A stretch of DNA of 34,929 nucleotides, taken from assembly GCA_023419095.1 (NCBI GenBank), contig JAEZYN010000061.1, positions 1 to 34,929 of the forward strand. The letters run 5' to 3'. The DNA comes from Bacteroidota bacterium. Lineage in GTDB: Bacteria > Bacteroidota > Bacteroidia > Flavobacteriales > Weeksellaceae. Of the stretch, positions 1-6,911 are shown piece after piece. The translations under genes and the position numbers were made by a program. The notes beneath the pieces were generated by a model. It was not told where the DNA came from, ran no database searches, and saw only the letters and a list, made by a program, of their open reading frames with translations. The stretch's first letter is position 1. Each line of letters begins with the position of its first letter.

Positions 1-1110
1 GATCAGATCGTTGGCCAGCAGGCCTTGAAAGCGCTATTGACTAAAAGCATTGAAGACAACCGTGTAAGCCACGCGCAGTTTTTCGTGGGTGCGGACGGCC
101 ACGGCACAATGGCGCTTGCGCGGGCGTTTGCCAGGCAGATTTTCGCACGGGAAAGCGCAGCGTCATCACCAAAAGTTGAACATCTCAATCATCTCGATCT
201 GCATTTCAGTTTTCCTGTATTTAAAGAAAAATCGAGTGGCTTATCATCCAATTTTGCCGACGAATTCCGGGAGATGGTTCTCGAAAATCCTTATGCGGAT
301 AATGAAGACTGGAATAATATTCTGCAGTCCGAAAATAAGCAGTTGATTATTTATGCTGACGAAATCGATGCGTTAAACCAAAAATTTTCATTAAAAAGTT
401 ATGAGGGAGGCAGCAAAGTGCTGATTGTCTGGCAAGCAGATAAAATGAATATAGCGGCAGCAAATAAATTTTTGAAATTTCTCGAAGAGCCTCCGAAAGA
501 CACGCTGATTATTTTAACGGCCGAAAATATAGATAATGTGCTGCCGACAATTCTATCGCGGACGCAGTTGGTAGAGATTCCGCGCATTGATGATGCAGAG
601 ATCGACGCAGCACTTCAGAAAAATTATAATATTTCTGAGGAAAAACGGCAGGAGATCGTGTTTCAGGCACAAGGAAACTGGAATACCGCACAAAACCTCG
701 TATCGGCACAAGATGCGAGTTCAGAATTCCAGAATCTTTTTGTACAGTGGGTTCGCGAAGCTTTTCAGGTTAAGAAAAAACCTCAGTACCTCAAAAACAT
801 CGTCTTCTGGGCACGCAACATTGCTTCCTGGAACCGTGAAAAACAAAAAAACTTTCTCGATTACTGCGCTGATATTTTCCGCCTGGCAATGCTGCAGAAT
901 TACGGCAATTCAGATCTGGTTTACAGCAAAATAGTTACAGATGGATTTAAATGGGAAAGTTTTGCGCGTTACATCCATGGGGCCAATATTGAAGTGATTT
1001 TGAATGAGATCTCGGAAGCAGATTATCATCTGGAGCGGAATGCAAATGCTAAGATCGTCTGGACGGATCTGGGCATTAAACTGTCGAGATACATTCATAA
1101 AAGTGCTTGA
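1..1110 (+). CDS. holB: DNA polymerase III subunit delta' (5' end missing)
   Basis: This is the clamp-loader delta' subunit, an AAA+ family ATPase-like protein that helps load the sliding clamp onto DNA. The reading frame is open from base 1 (DQIVGQQALKALL), which matches the usual N-terminal 'IGQ..LK..L' segment of the family, so the true start lies just upstream of the window. The TTG at 25 is not a believable start. Visible hallmarks are VSHAQFF near the start, a Walker B-like region, and the segment KFLKFLEEPPKDT followed by ILSRTQ, which corresponds to the 'LLKTLEEPP...SRC' sensor region of delta'/DnaX proteins. The Walker A lysine is not obvious, as is normal for delta'. The gene ends at TGA 1108-1110 and faces the curli operon across a shared terminator region. 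Confidence 0.9.
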   Translation, partial: DQIVGQQALKALLTKSIEDNRVSHAQFFVGADGHGTMALARAFARQIFARESAASSPKVEHLNHLDLHFSFPVFKEKSSGLSSNFADEFREMVLENPYADNEDWNNILQSENKQLIIYADEIDALNQKFSLKSYEGGSKVLIVWQADKMNIAAANKFLKFLEEPPKDTLIILTAENIDNVLPTILSRTQLVEIPRIDDAEIDAALQKNYNISEEKRQEIVFQAQGNWNTAQNLVSAQDASSEFQNLFVQWVREAFQVKKKPQYLKNIVFWARNIASWNREKQKNFLDYCADIFRLAMLQNYGNSDLVYSKIVTDGFKWESFARYIHGANIEVILNEISEADYHLERNANAKIVWTDLGIKLSRYIHKSA

Positions 1111-1132
1111 TAGGACAAACAACAAAATAAAT

Positions 1133-1154
1133 AAAGCCGGAAATTTCCGGCTTT
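1133..1154. terminator. Perfect palindrome downstream of holB
   Basis: AAAGCCGGAAA is followed directly by its exact reverse complement TTTCCGGCTTT. It lies 22 bases after the holB stop and is followed by an A-rich tract, so it may serve as a terminator for holB despite lacking a clean T run on the plus strand. Confidence 0.6.
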
Positions 1155-1162
1155 AAATAAAT

Positions 1163-1190
1163 AAAAAAGTTGAGGAATAAATTCCTCAAC
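1163..1190 (-). terminator. Rho-independent terminator of the curli operon
   Basis: The arms GTTGAGGAAT and ATTCCTCAAC enclose a 2-base loop. On the minus strand the hairpin is followed by a run of six T. It lies 14 bases after the stop codon of the last gene of the curli operon. Confidence 0.8.
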
Positions 1191-1204
1191 TCCCCTTGAA
1201 AACA

Positions 1205-2698
1205 TTACTCCCAATCCGGCATTTCTGCATCGGGGAATAAAGCTGTTCTGGAATTATCTTGCAATATTATTTTCATTATATTTTTGACCGAAATACCGTC
1301 ATTAGAGGTATTTGTAAAAATGATTTCCGCATTATTCGGTGAAAACCGGGGATCAAGATCATTGCTGCCATCCGGCTTTTCACTTGCCAGAGAAACATCA
1401 GAGACATCTCCTGTAAGCATATTGTAGATGAAAATATGCGTATTAAGCTGACGGTAGCTGCTGTCCTGATGTCCGCTGATATCATGGGTATAGAGCAAAA
1501 GATTGCCATCTACCGAAAAGTTCAGACCTCCAACAGCGCCATTGACATTCTCGAGAACGGTTTTTACCACATTTCCAAGCATATCGATTACAATTATTTT
1601 GGAGTTATAGCCATCCGGATTGTTGGTTTTCAGTGCGATCAGGCTTCCGTCATAACTCCAGTCACATTCAGAAATAAGGCTACCGTCGGGCGTTGTATAA
1701 ACAAGTTCGAGCCCGCTGCCGTCTTTATTTATCCTGTAAAGTTTCGTAAAGCTGGGATAAAGTAATTCCTTTCCATTGGTGCTCCAGGAAAAATCGAGCT
1801 CGGCATTATTGAAGCCCGCCACAGGAATTGCAGTAACCTGGAAAAGCTGTGAACCATCAGGTTTAGCGGTGAAAATATGTGTATTACCGGACGCAGTTCT
1901 TAAGAATGCAATTTGCTGCGCATTTTGATTAAGCCGCGGACGCCAACTGTTCGCGCCCAGAGCAGTAAAATTAAAATTCGTATTAGATTCGTTGCTCGAA
2001 ACAATGTAATAATTCCCGTTAGATTTCTTTACGTAGTGAAACCTGTTATTCGGCACTGTGCTGGTTTTAAAACGGTAAACAACACTGTTTACGGCGGGAT
2101 TTATACCATCACTTACACTGACTTGCCAATAATACGTCACGCCAAATTTGAGATTTTCGAGAAAATAGTGTTTCTCTTCTAAGTCTTTAATTTCAATCAC
2201 ATTTTGGTCAAAATCATTTTTTACCGTCAGTGTATAAGTTAAAACGTCAAGAGAATCGGGATCTGTCGCGTTCCATGACAGATCGACAGCGAGTGGCTGA
2301 TCGACAGCGTTGTCGCTCGGGCTCAGCAGCACCGGAACAGATGGCGGAGAATTCAGCGAATCGTCGTCGGTCATTTCCAGAACTACGGAAACGTTCTGTT
2401 CATTATTTTTAATACTGATTCCTTGTATCGTCGTAACATACCCCGAAAGTTCAGCTCTTACGGAGTAATCGCCAAGCGGAATATCTTCAATTACAAAACT
2501 GCCGTCATCTTTTGTAAATACGGTTTGGGTAGAGGGCGAGGTATAGATCTTCACATTTTTCAAAGGTTGATTTGTACCTTTTTTAATTACAGTACCTTTT
2601 AATGTACCCGTCTGCACCTTGCTTACCAGCTCTTCACTACAGGAATTGAGCGAAAAAATTATAACGAAGACTGTGATTATATAGAGTAGATTTTTCAT
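1205..2698 (-). CDS. Lipoprotein with regulatory-like, FnIII-like and beta-propeller domains, last gene of curli operon
   Basis: A 497-residue predicted lipoprotein. The signal peptide ends in the lipobox LNSC (Cys20). Residues about 30-110 resemble a carboxypeptidase regulatory-like beta-sandwich (GTLKGTVIKKGTNQPLKNV, then DGSFVIEDIPLGDYSV). Residues about 115-213 look like a fibronectin type III domain (PPSVPVLLSPSDNA, then GVTYYWQVSVSDG). Residues about 220-497 hold TolB/PD40-type propeller blades, with repeated patterns such as PRLNQNAQQIAFL, DFSWSTNGKELLY, DWSYDGSLIAL and DPRFSPNNAEIIF. The start lies 4 bases after the csgG stop, so the two genes are almost certainly co-transcribed. It is not one of the canonical Csg proteins. 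A role at the outer membrane in curli assembly, anchoring or surface contact is inference from position. Confidence 0.85.
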   Translation of the reverse strand: MKNLLYIITVFVIIFSLNSCSEELVSKVQTGTLKGTVIKKGTNQPLKNVKIYTSPSTQTVFTKDDGSFVIEDIPLGDYSVRAELSGYVTTIQGISIKNNEQNVSVVLEMTDDDSLNSPPSVPVLLSPSDNAVDQPLAVDLSWNATDPDSLDVLTYTLTVKNDFDQNVIEIKDLEEKHYFLENLKFGVTYYWQVSVSDGINPAVNSVVYRFKTSTVPNNRFHYVKKSNGNYYIVSSNESNTNFNFTALGANSWRPRLNQNAQQIAFLRTASGNTHIFTAKPDGSQLFQVTAIPVAGFNNAELDFSWSTNGKELLYPSFTKLYRINKDGSGLELVYTTPDGSLISECDWSYDGSLIALKTNNPDGYNSKIIVIDMLGNVVKTVLENVNGAVGGLNFSVDGNLLLYTHDISGHQDSSYRQLNTHIFIYNMLTGDVSDVSLASEKPDGSNDLDPRFSPNNAEIIFTNTSNDGISVKNIMKIILQDNSRTALFPDAEMPDWE

Positions 2699-2702
2699 GT
2701 TT

Positions 2703-4073
2703 TTAATTATTTGCTTTTGCAGAACCGAAATAATAATTTACACCAACACCAATACGCACTCCCTGGTCACTTTGTGAACCATTAATGAAGCCGTCCCAAT
2801 CGTCGCTGAAACCGAAATCATATTGACTTGAAAGCCGAAGCGCAAGATTCTGATTAAGTAAATATTCAAGGCCTCCACCGATCTGTGCTTTGTAACGTGG
2901 CTTGTTCGGCAGAAAAAAACTTCCTGCGCCTGCGTACACGAAAGGGGTAAGTTTAAATTTGGGTAACATCAGATATTCCAAATTCAGTTCAGACACGAAA
3001 ACACTTCTTTTAATGATATCGGTATTTTCGATGGTTACATTTCCCACGTTGATCTCTGCATTAATATTGTCTGAAATAAAATATTTAAGACCAACTTTTC
3101 CACCAATATTCGTCTTTGGGTCTACGTAATCACCTTTTATTCTAAAAGCTTCGAGGTTTCCGAATGCAGCCCATTTTCCGCGGTTGTTCTGCGGAAATTT
3201 ATTTCCAACGATTCTTTGGTTATTTACTTTTTCTTCAGTACGATAATTCGCCACGATTTTATCAAAATCATTAGGATTCGTCTGCTTGTTTGCCCACAAA
3301 TTATCACGTACACCTTCGACAATAAGAGAATGAACAGCCTTTTCTATTGCCTCAGTCACTGCAAGATGTACGGGCTCATTCTGGGTAATACCTATATCAG
3401 ATTCAAGAAGCCTTTCCGTATCGATAAATCTGAAAAAATTACCGTTAATACTTGTCGAAAGAATGGTTTTGGACGTGTAGACGGTTTTTAAGATTTCGCC
3501 GGTAGAGGTGGATACTGTTCTCAAATAAACGGTAATTCTATCCTGTCTGTACTGCGCACCAGCGCCCAACCCGAAATAGCGGGCGCCAATTCCACCGGTC
3601 ATTACGTTGGTGTCATAAGATATCACCCCGCCTTCCAGAATGATTCCGGCAAATAGAAGTGGGGGCAAAAGTGCGGCCTCGTTCGCGTCATTGCCTGCAT
3701 ATTCCTTACGTGTACTACGGATAATTTGCCGTTCGTTCAGCAGATTTCCGATGTTCTCGCGCTCGATAGGGGTAAACCAACGGCTGTCTTCCAGTGCTTT
3801 GAGCAAAATAGGCGTCGTTCCTTGGGGAATGGCCGTGCTCCAGCTAGCGCCAGTTTCGGAGGCTTTGTATTGGCCAGTCTGGTCACGGAATTTATAAACG
3901 CCAACCACAATTTTTTCCTTTGGCGCAGGAAGACTTTTTATTTCTGGCGTATAAGGAGTTACTTCGCCGAGTGTAGATTTTTCGCTTGTTGCCGGTAAAT
4001 TGAAAAGTGTGCAGTTTGTCAATAAGATTAATGGGGTTAAAAGTGCGATTTTAGTTAGCTTGTTTGTTTTCAT
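2703..4073 (-). CDS. csgG: Curli secretion channel CsgG with C-terminal outer-membrane barrel extension
   Basis: CsgG is the outer-membrane lipoprotein that forms the curlin secretion pore. The lipobox ends at Cys21 (LLTNC). Residues about 50-262 follow E. coli CsgG closely: TGQYK, STAIPQ, LEDSRWFTPIERENIGNLL, NERQIIR, TGGIGARYFGLGA, TSTGEILKTV, TSKTILS, FRFIDTERLLE and QNEPVHLAV. The protein is 456 residues, against about 277 in E. coli. Residues about 300-451 form alternating amphipathic strands (KVGLKYFISDNINAEINVG, LTPFVYAGAG, GGGLEYLL) ending in GVGVNYYFG, typical of a small Bacteroidota outer-membrane barrel. The E. coli constriction residues Tyr51, Asn55 and Phe56 are replaced, with Trp78 of the precursor at the Phe position. 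CsgG lies between csgF and the propeller lipoprotein. Assignment of the core is certain; the barrel is inferred from strand pattern. Confidence 0.96.
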   Translation of the reverse strand: MKTNKLTKIALLTPLILLTNCTLFNLPATSEKSTLGEVTPYTPEIKSLPAPKEKIVVGVYKFRDQTGQYKASETGASWSTAIPQGTTPILLKALEDSRWFTPIERENIGNLLNERQIIRSTRKEYAGNDANEAALLPPLLFAGIILEGGVISYDTNVMTGGIGARYFGLGAGAQYRQDRITVYLRTVSTSTGEILKTVYTSKTILSTSINGNFFRFIDTERLLESDIGITQNEPVHLAVTEAIEKAVHSLIVEGVRDNLWANKQTNPNDFDKIVANYRTEEKVNNQRIVGNKFPQNNRGKWAAFGNLEAFRIKGDYVDPKTNIGGKVGLKYFISDNINAEINVGNVTIENTDIIKRSVFVSELNLEYLMLPKFKLTPFVYAGAGSFFLPNKPRYKAQIGGGLEYLLNQNLALRLSSQYDFGFSDDWDGFINGSQSDQGVRIGVGVNYYFGSAKANN

Positions 4074-4103
4074 GGGGGTTTATTTTCAAGGGGTTGATTT
4101 TTT

Positions 4104-4520
4104 TTAGCCACCGCCAGGTATGACGATTTCCGACTGTTCGCCCGTATCCGTATTCAGTATACTGATGAGCAGACCCTGGCCGGTCTGAATTACTTCAAGA
4201 TAAATAGAACCGAAGATGTAGGTGCCCGGCTGTAGATCGCCGTCACCAAATTTATCTCCGAAAAGTTTTCTTGAGAGCTCGTTGAGTATCTGCCTGTTTA
4301 AACTGTCAGTAAAGCTGTCTAATGAATTACCTGTTCCAAGACCGGTAAATCTATTGGTTCCTTCATCAAACTGATTTTGTGCACTGGCAGAACTCATGAG
4401 CCATTGATAATTAAACGTGTCACCACCGAAGGCGGGATTAATTGGTTTGTAGACGAATTGCTGTGCGAAAACAAAGGTTACGTTAATTATAAAAAATAGA
4501 AGTATTAGAATTCGTTGCAT
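4104..4520 (-). CDS. csgF: Curli assembly factor CsgF
   Basis: CsgF is a secreted factor that binds the extracellular mouth of CsgG and couples the curlin nucleator to the channel. The product is 138 residues, the same length as E. coli CsgF. A Sec signal peptide ends near VFAQQ. The mature N-terminus, QQFVYKPINPAFGGDTFNY, matches the CsgG-binding 'F..RNPNFGG' segment of E. coli CsgF. It is followed by SASAQNQF, by SLDSFTDSLNRQIL, which matches the region after it, and by a C-terminal beta segment (GTYIFGSIYLEVI, LLISILNTDTGEQSEI). The gene lies 6 bases after csgE and 30 bases before csgG. The assignment is secure. Confidence 0.95.
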   Translation of the reverse strand: MQRILILLFFIINVTFVFAQQFVYKPINPAFGGDTFNYQWLMSSASAQNQFDEGTNRFTGLGTGNSLDSFTDSLNRQILNELSRKLFGDKFGDGDLQPGTYIFGSIYLEVIQTGQGLLISILNTDTGEQSEIVIPGGG

Positions 4521-4526
4521 GGTTAA

Positions 4527-5252
4527 TTAATATTTAAATTCTTTTTTACGAACGCTGTTTCTTTTGTCATACTCTTGAAGGATAGACAGCGTTTTGCTTG
4601 CTTCGGATTCCATCAGTTCTTCGTCTGGTTTTGAAAAAAAACTGTAGAGAATCTGATCGTACTGAATTATCGTAATGCGTGTGCTTCGCCCAATAGAAGG
4701 CATTTCCGAAATAGTGATAGTACCAGCAAATTTTTTCGGCAGCTGATTATACTTTTTAAAAAATGTTTCATAAAACAACTGACCAAGCCGCGTCTTTGTA
4801 TCGTCGATAGTCAAACCTGACAGTTCCATTTCCGGTTCAGGTATAAAACTAATCTCATCTCTGAAGGTCTTCGCGTTGATTTCCAGACTGTCCTTACTGA
4901 GAACTGCATCAGTTTCATCATCCTTGATGAAAAGAAAAACTTTGAGGCCATCGTTCTTTGCAAGATTGATGGTAGTCTCTGAGATAATTCGGGATTCGCT
5001 CGCGTTAAGTGCAAACTTGCCGTTTTGTTTGTTGGTTGAAGTTCCCGATTTACCTTTCTTTACTGAAACCATAATATAGTTCAGGTTGTAAACGGGTTGA
5101 GTATCGCTGGTTGCGATAGCTTTAAGCTTGAGTAAGCCCTCGATATTTTCAGTTATTATACTTCCCGAAACTCCTTTTGTTGGAGACTGTGAAGATGTGC
5201 GGTTAGCTAAAAAGACCAGAAGCAAAAGTGAGAATAGAGTTTTCATTTTCAA
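4527..5252 (-). CDS. csgE: CsgE with N-terminal CsgC/CsgH-like domain (apparent fusion)
   Basis: A 241-residue periplasmic protein with a Sec signal peptide (residues 1-22). Residues about 142-235 are CsgE, the cap that docks on the periplasmic side of CsgG and delivers curlin: GLTIDDTKTRLGQLFYETF and TITISEMPSIGRSTRITI align with 'G...D.T.S.IGH.FYR.F' and 'LTINERPSARWGSWITI' of E. coli CsgE. E. coli CsgE is only about 129 residues. The extra residues, about 30-125, resemble the small Ig-like curlin inhibitors CsgC and CsgH: IMVSVKKGKSGTSTNKQ parallels 'ILSLREGSSGQSQTKQ' of E. coli CsgC, followed by a similar strand order (INLAKNDGLKVFLFIKDD against 'LNISPDDRVKIVVTVSDG'). The CsgC Cys-X-Cys motif is absent. 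The CsgC comparison is from memory. The gene starts 17 bases after the small curlin-like gene ends. Confidence 0.9.
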   Translation of the reverse strand: MKMKTLFSLLLLVFLANRTSSQSPTKGVSGSIITENIEGLLKLKAIATSDTQPVYNLNYIMVSVKKGKSGTSTNKQNGKFALNASESRIISETTINLAKNDGLKVFLFIKDDETDAVLSKDSLEINAKTFRDEISFIPEPEMELSGLTIDDTKTRLGQLFYETFFKKYNQLPKKFAGTITISEMPSIGRSTRITIIQYDQILYSFFSKPDEELMESEASKTLSILQEYDKRNSVRKKEFKY

Positions 5253-5269
5253 GGGATTTTACTTTCTCA

Positions 5270-5674
5270 TTAATAGTTCCTCATAAATATTGTCATATCA
5301 TTTGCGTTAATATTAATTCTCATTCCCTCTGAAATACTGTTACTGCCGGTTATGTCAATGTGATTGCCTGAACCTTTAACAGAAATTTCAGCATTGGTGG
5401 GATAGTTATTTGGATTCACAAAATATGTCGTGTTGTAATCACCAACCTGTGAAAGTATGATGTGATTTGGAGTACGGTCTGCAAGTTCAACAGTGTTACC
5501 ATTTCCGATCTGCAGAACAATATCTTTGGAAACAACAGCTCCTGTCTCTTGCGATACTAAAGTCTGCCGATAAAAATCTAATATGTTATTGCTGTTGAGC
5601 TGACTTAAGGATATATTCTGCGCTGAAAGTCCGCCATAGAGTAGAATAGCAAGTAATGACAGCAAAGATTTCAT
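5270..5674 (-). CDS. Small curlin-like protein, probable CsgB-type nucleator
   Basis: A 134-residue secreted protein with a Sec signal peptide ending near LSAQN. The mature part has three degenerate curlin-like units spaced 21-25 residues apart: VLQIGNGN, LSQVGDYN and VKGSGN. The last unit leads into a C-terminal strand region (MRININANDMTIFMRNY) that departs from the repeat. A short, degenerate repeat protein next to a long regular curlin fits the role of CsgB, the surface nucleator that starts fibre growth. This is inference from repeat pattern and gene order, since CsgB proteins are too diverged to name by sequence alone. It lies between the attenuator-like hairpin after the major curlin and csgE. 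Confidence 0.75.
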   Translation of the reverse strand: MKSLLSLLAILLYGGLSAQNISLSQLNSNNILDFYRQTLVSQETGAVVSKDIVLQIGNGNTVELADRTPNHIILSQVGDYNTTYFVNPNNYPTNAEISVKGSGNHIDITGSNSISEGMRININANDMTIFMRNY

Positions 5675-5685
5675 TTCGTAATCAA

Positions 5686-5721
5686 ATTAAAAAGCACAGG
5701 AGAAAGTAGCTTTCTCCTGTG
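5686..5721 (-). terminator. Strong hairpin between the two curlin genes (probable partial terminator)
   Basis: The arms CACAGGAGAAAG and CTTTCTCCTGTG pair perfectly over 12 bases around a 3-base loop. On the minus strand the hairpin is followed by CTTTTTAATTT. It sits in the 67-base gap between the major curlin stop and the next start. With only five uninterrupted T it may let part of the transcripts through, giving more major curlin than secretion proteins. Confidence 0.75.
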
Positions 5722-5741
5722 AGTTAGATGAAAATGCAAGC

Positions 5742-6692
5742 TTAGTTAGATTGAGTTACAGTCATCGTATTACTGTTACCAACCTGAAGTCCTACATGTA
5801 CATGGTTGTCACCAGTTTGATAAATGTCAGCCCAGTTATCATTTCCTGCTTGAAGATCAGAAGCAAAGTTGCCATCTCCAATTTGGTATTGCCATAAACT
5901 GTTGTCATCGCCTAGTTGTAAGCCCATCGTCATGTTGTTATTACCGGTCTGGTCAGAATCAATATAATTGTCGTTACCCAATTGTGTGTGCATTGACATG
6001 TTATCGTTTCCGTCCTGCCACTGATATAATCCATTGCCATTACCAACCTGCAAGCCTGTAGCTGCATTGTCATTACCCCACTGCCGGGTATCTGACCAGT
6101 TATCATCGCCTATCTGATCATTTGTTGCAGCATTTCTGTTGCCAATTTGACCCTGGTAAATTTCGTTATCAGCTCCTAACTGTGAAGCAGTGGCTTCGTT
6201 TCGGTTACCATCTGCATATTGTTCACTCTCGTTATCTAGACCCACTTGAACTGAAGATGCATCATTACGGTTACCAAGTTGCGTTTGATAAGATTCATTT
6301 CCGGCACCCCATTGGTAAGCATAGGTGCTATTTCGGTTACCGTCCTGTAGTTGCTCAACGGTGTTCATTAAACCCTCCTGATCAGTTTGTGCGCTGTTTC
6401 GGTTTCCGTACTGCTCAGTAGTATTCATGTTACCGATACCTACTTGGTCAACATCAATGCTATTACGGTTACCTTCACTGGTTCCGCTGTTCATGTTGAA
6501 CCAGCCTTCCTGGTCCACAGTTGCAGTGTTAAGGTTTCCCTGCTGTAAAAGACCGTTAACATTCACGATACCTGTTTGGTTAATTGTGGCATCATTGTCA
6601 TTGCCTGTTTGATTTGTAAAATCAACGTTACCTTGAGAGTAAGCGAAGCTCACTGCGAAAAGTGCGAAAGCACTTGCAAATAATTTTTTCAT
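5742..6692 (-). CDS. csgA: Major curlin (CsgA-type amyloid subunit) with 13 two-strand repeats
   Basis: This is the secreted fibre subunit. The signal peptide is residues 1-20 (ending AYSQ). Residues 23-308 form 26 successive units of exactly 11 residues with the pattern x5-Q-x-G-x-x-N, and an 8-residue tail follows. Paired units give 13 turns of about 22 residues, against five in E. coli CsgA. Each Q-x-G-x-x-N matches the Gln/Asn ladder that stabilises the curlin beta-solenoid. The mature protein has no Lys, Pro or Cys. Turn-edge residues change from Arg (GNRN in units 5, 7, 9, 11, 13 and 15) to Asp (GNDN in later units), and there is no Lys or Arg after unit 17. It is the first gene of the curli operon and is followed by a strong hairpin. 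The family is clear; the csgA symbol is given by function and position. Confidence 0.93.
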   Translation of the reverse strand: MKKLFASAFALFAVSFAYSQGNVDFTNQTGNDNDATINQTGIVNVNGLLQQGNLNTATVDQEGWFNMNSGTSEGNRNSIDVDQVGIGNMNTTEQYGNRNSAQTDQEGLMNTVEQLQDGNRNSTYAYQWGAGNESYQTQLGNRNDASSVQVGLDNESEQYADGNRNEATASQLGADNEIYQGQIGNRNAATNDQIGDDNWSDTRQWGNDNAATGLQVGNGNGLYQWQDGNDNMSMHTQLGNDNYIDSDQTGNNNMTMGLQLGDDNSLWQYQIGDGNFASDLQAGNDNWADIYQTGDNHVHVGLQVGNSNTMTVTQSN

Positions 6693-6720
6693 GGTTAAAA
6701 ATTTTAATTAGTTTGTCCTT

Positions 6721-6728
6721 CAAATGTA
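6721..6728 (-). promoter_or_regulatory. Putative -7 box of the curli operon
   Basis: On the minus strand this reads TACATTTG, an exact match to the Bacteroidota -7 consensus TAnnTTTG. It lies 28 bases upstream of the curlin ATG. No TTG sits at the ideal -33 distance; the nearest needs a spacer of about 28 bases. Confidence 0.5.
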
Positions 6729-6796
6729 GAAGGAATAGTGCTATTATACCTCACCACAAAATGCTAAATTGTTAAAATCATTAAAAACTATTAGAA

Positions 6797-6813
6797 GGGT
6801 GATTTATACACCC
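6797..6813. promoter_or_regulatory. Inverted repeat between curli and efflux promoters
   Basis: GGGTG and CACCC flank the 7-base centre ATTTATA. The repeat lies in the 219-base divergent region, between the putative curli -7 box and the tetR promoter. It could be an operator for the adjacent TetR protein or another regulator. Nothing but its position and symmetry supports this. The rest of 6693-6911 holds only promoter-like, A+T-rich sequence. Confidence 0.3.
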
Positions 6814-6874
6814 TCATCAATTTTATCATTCCAGCGAATCATATTTATTAATTAAAAAAACTTGGAAACTTTAT

Positions 6875-6903
6875 TTGTTTTTAAGTTTTCTATCGTATCT
6901 TTG
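6875..6903 (+). promoter_or_regulatory. Promoter of the tetR-efflux operon
   Basis: TTG at 6875-6877, an 18-base spacer and TATCTTTG at 6896-6903 match the Bacteroidota -33/-7 pattern. The ATG at 6912 is only 8 bases past the -7 box, so the transcript would be leaderless or nearly so. Confidence 0.7.
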
Positions 6904-6911
6904 CGCCAATT

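Noticed and set aside
5742..6692. Short tandem DNA repeats that could suggest a CRISPR array or satellite
   Set aside because: The period is 33 bases, in register with one reading frame, and encodes the 11-residue curlin unit; there are no identical repeats with unique spacers.
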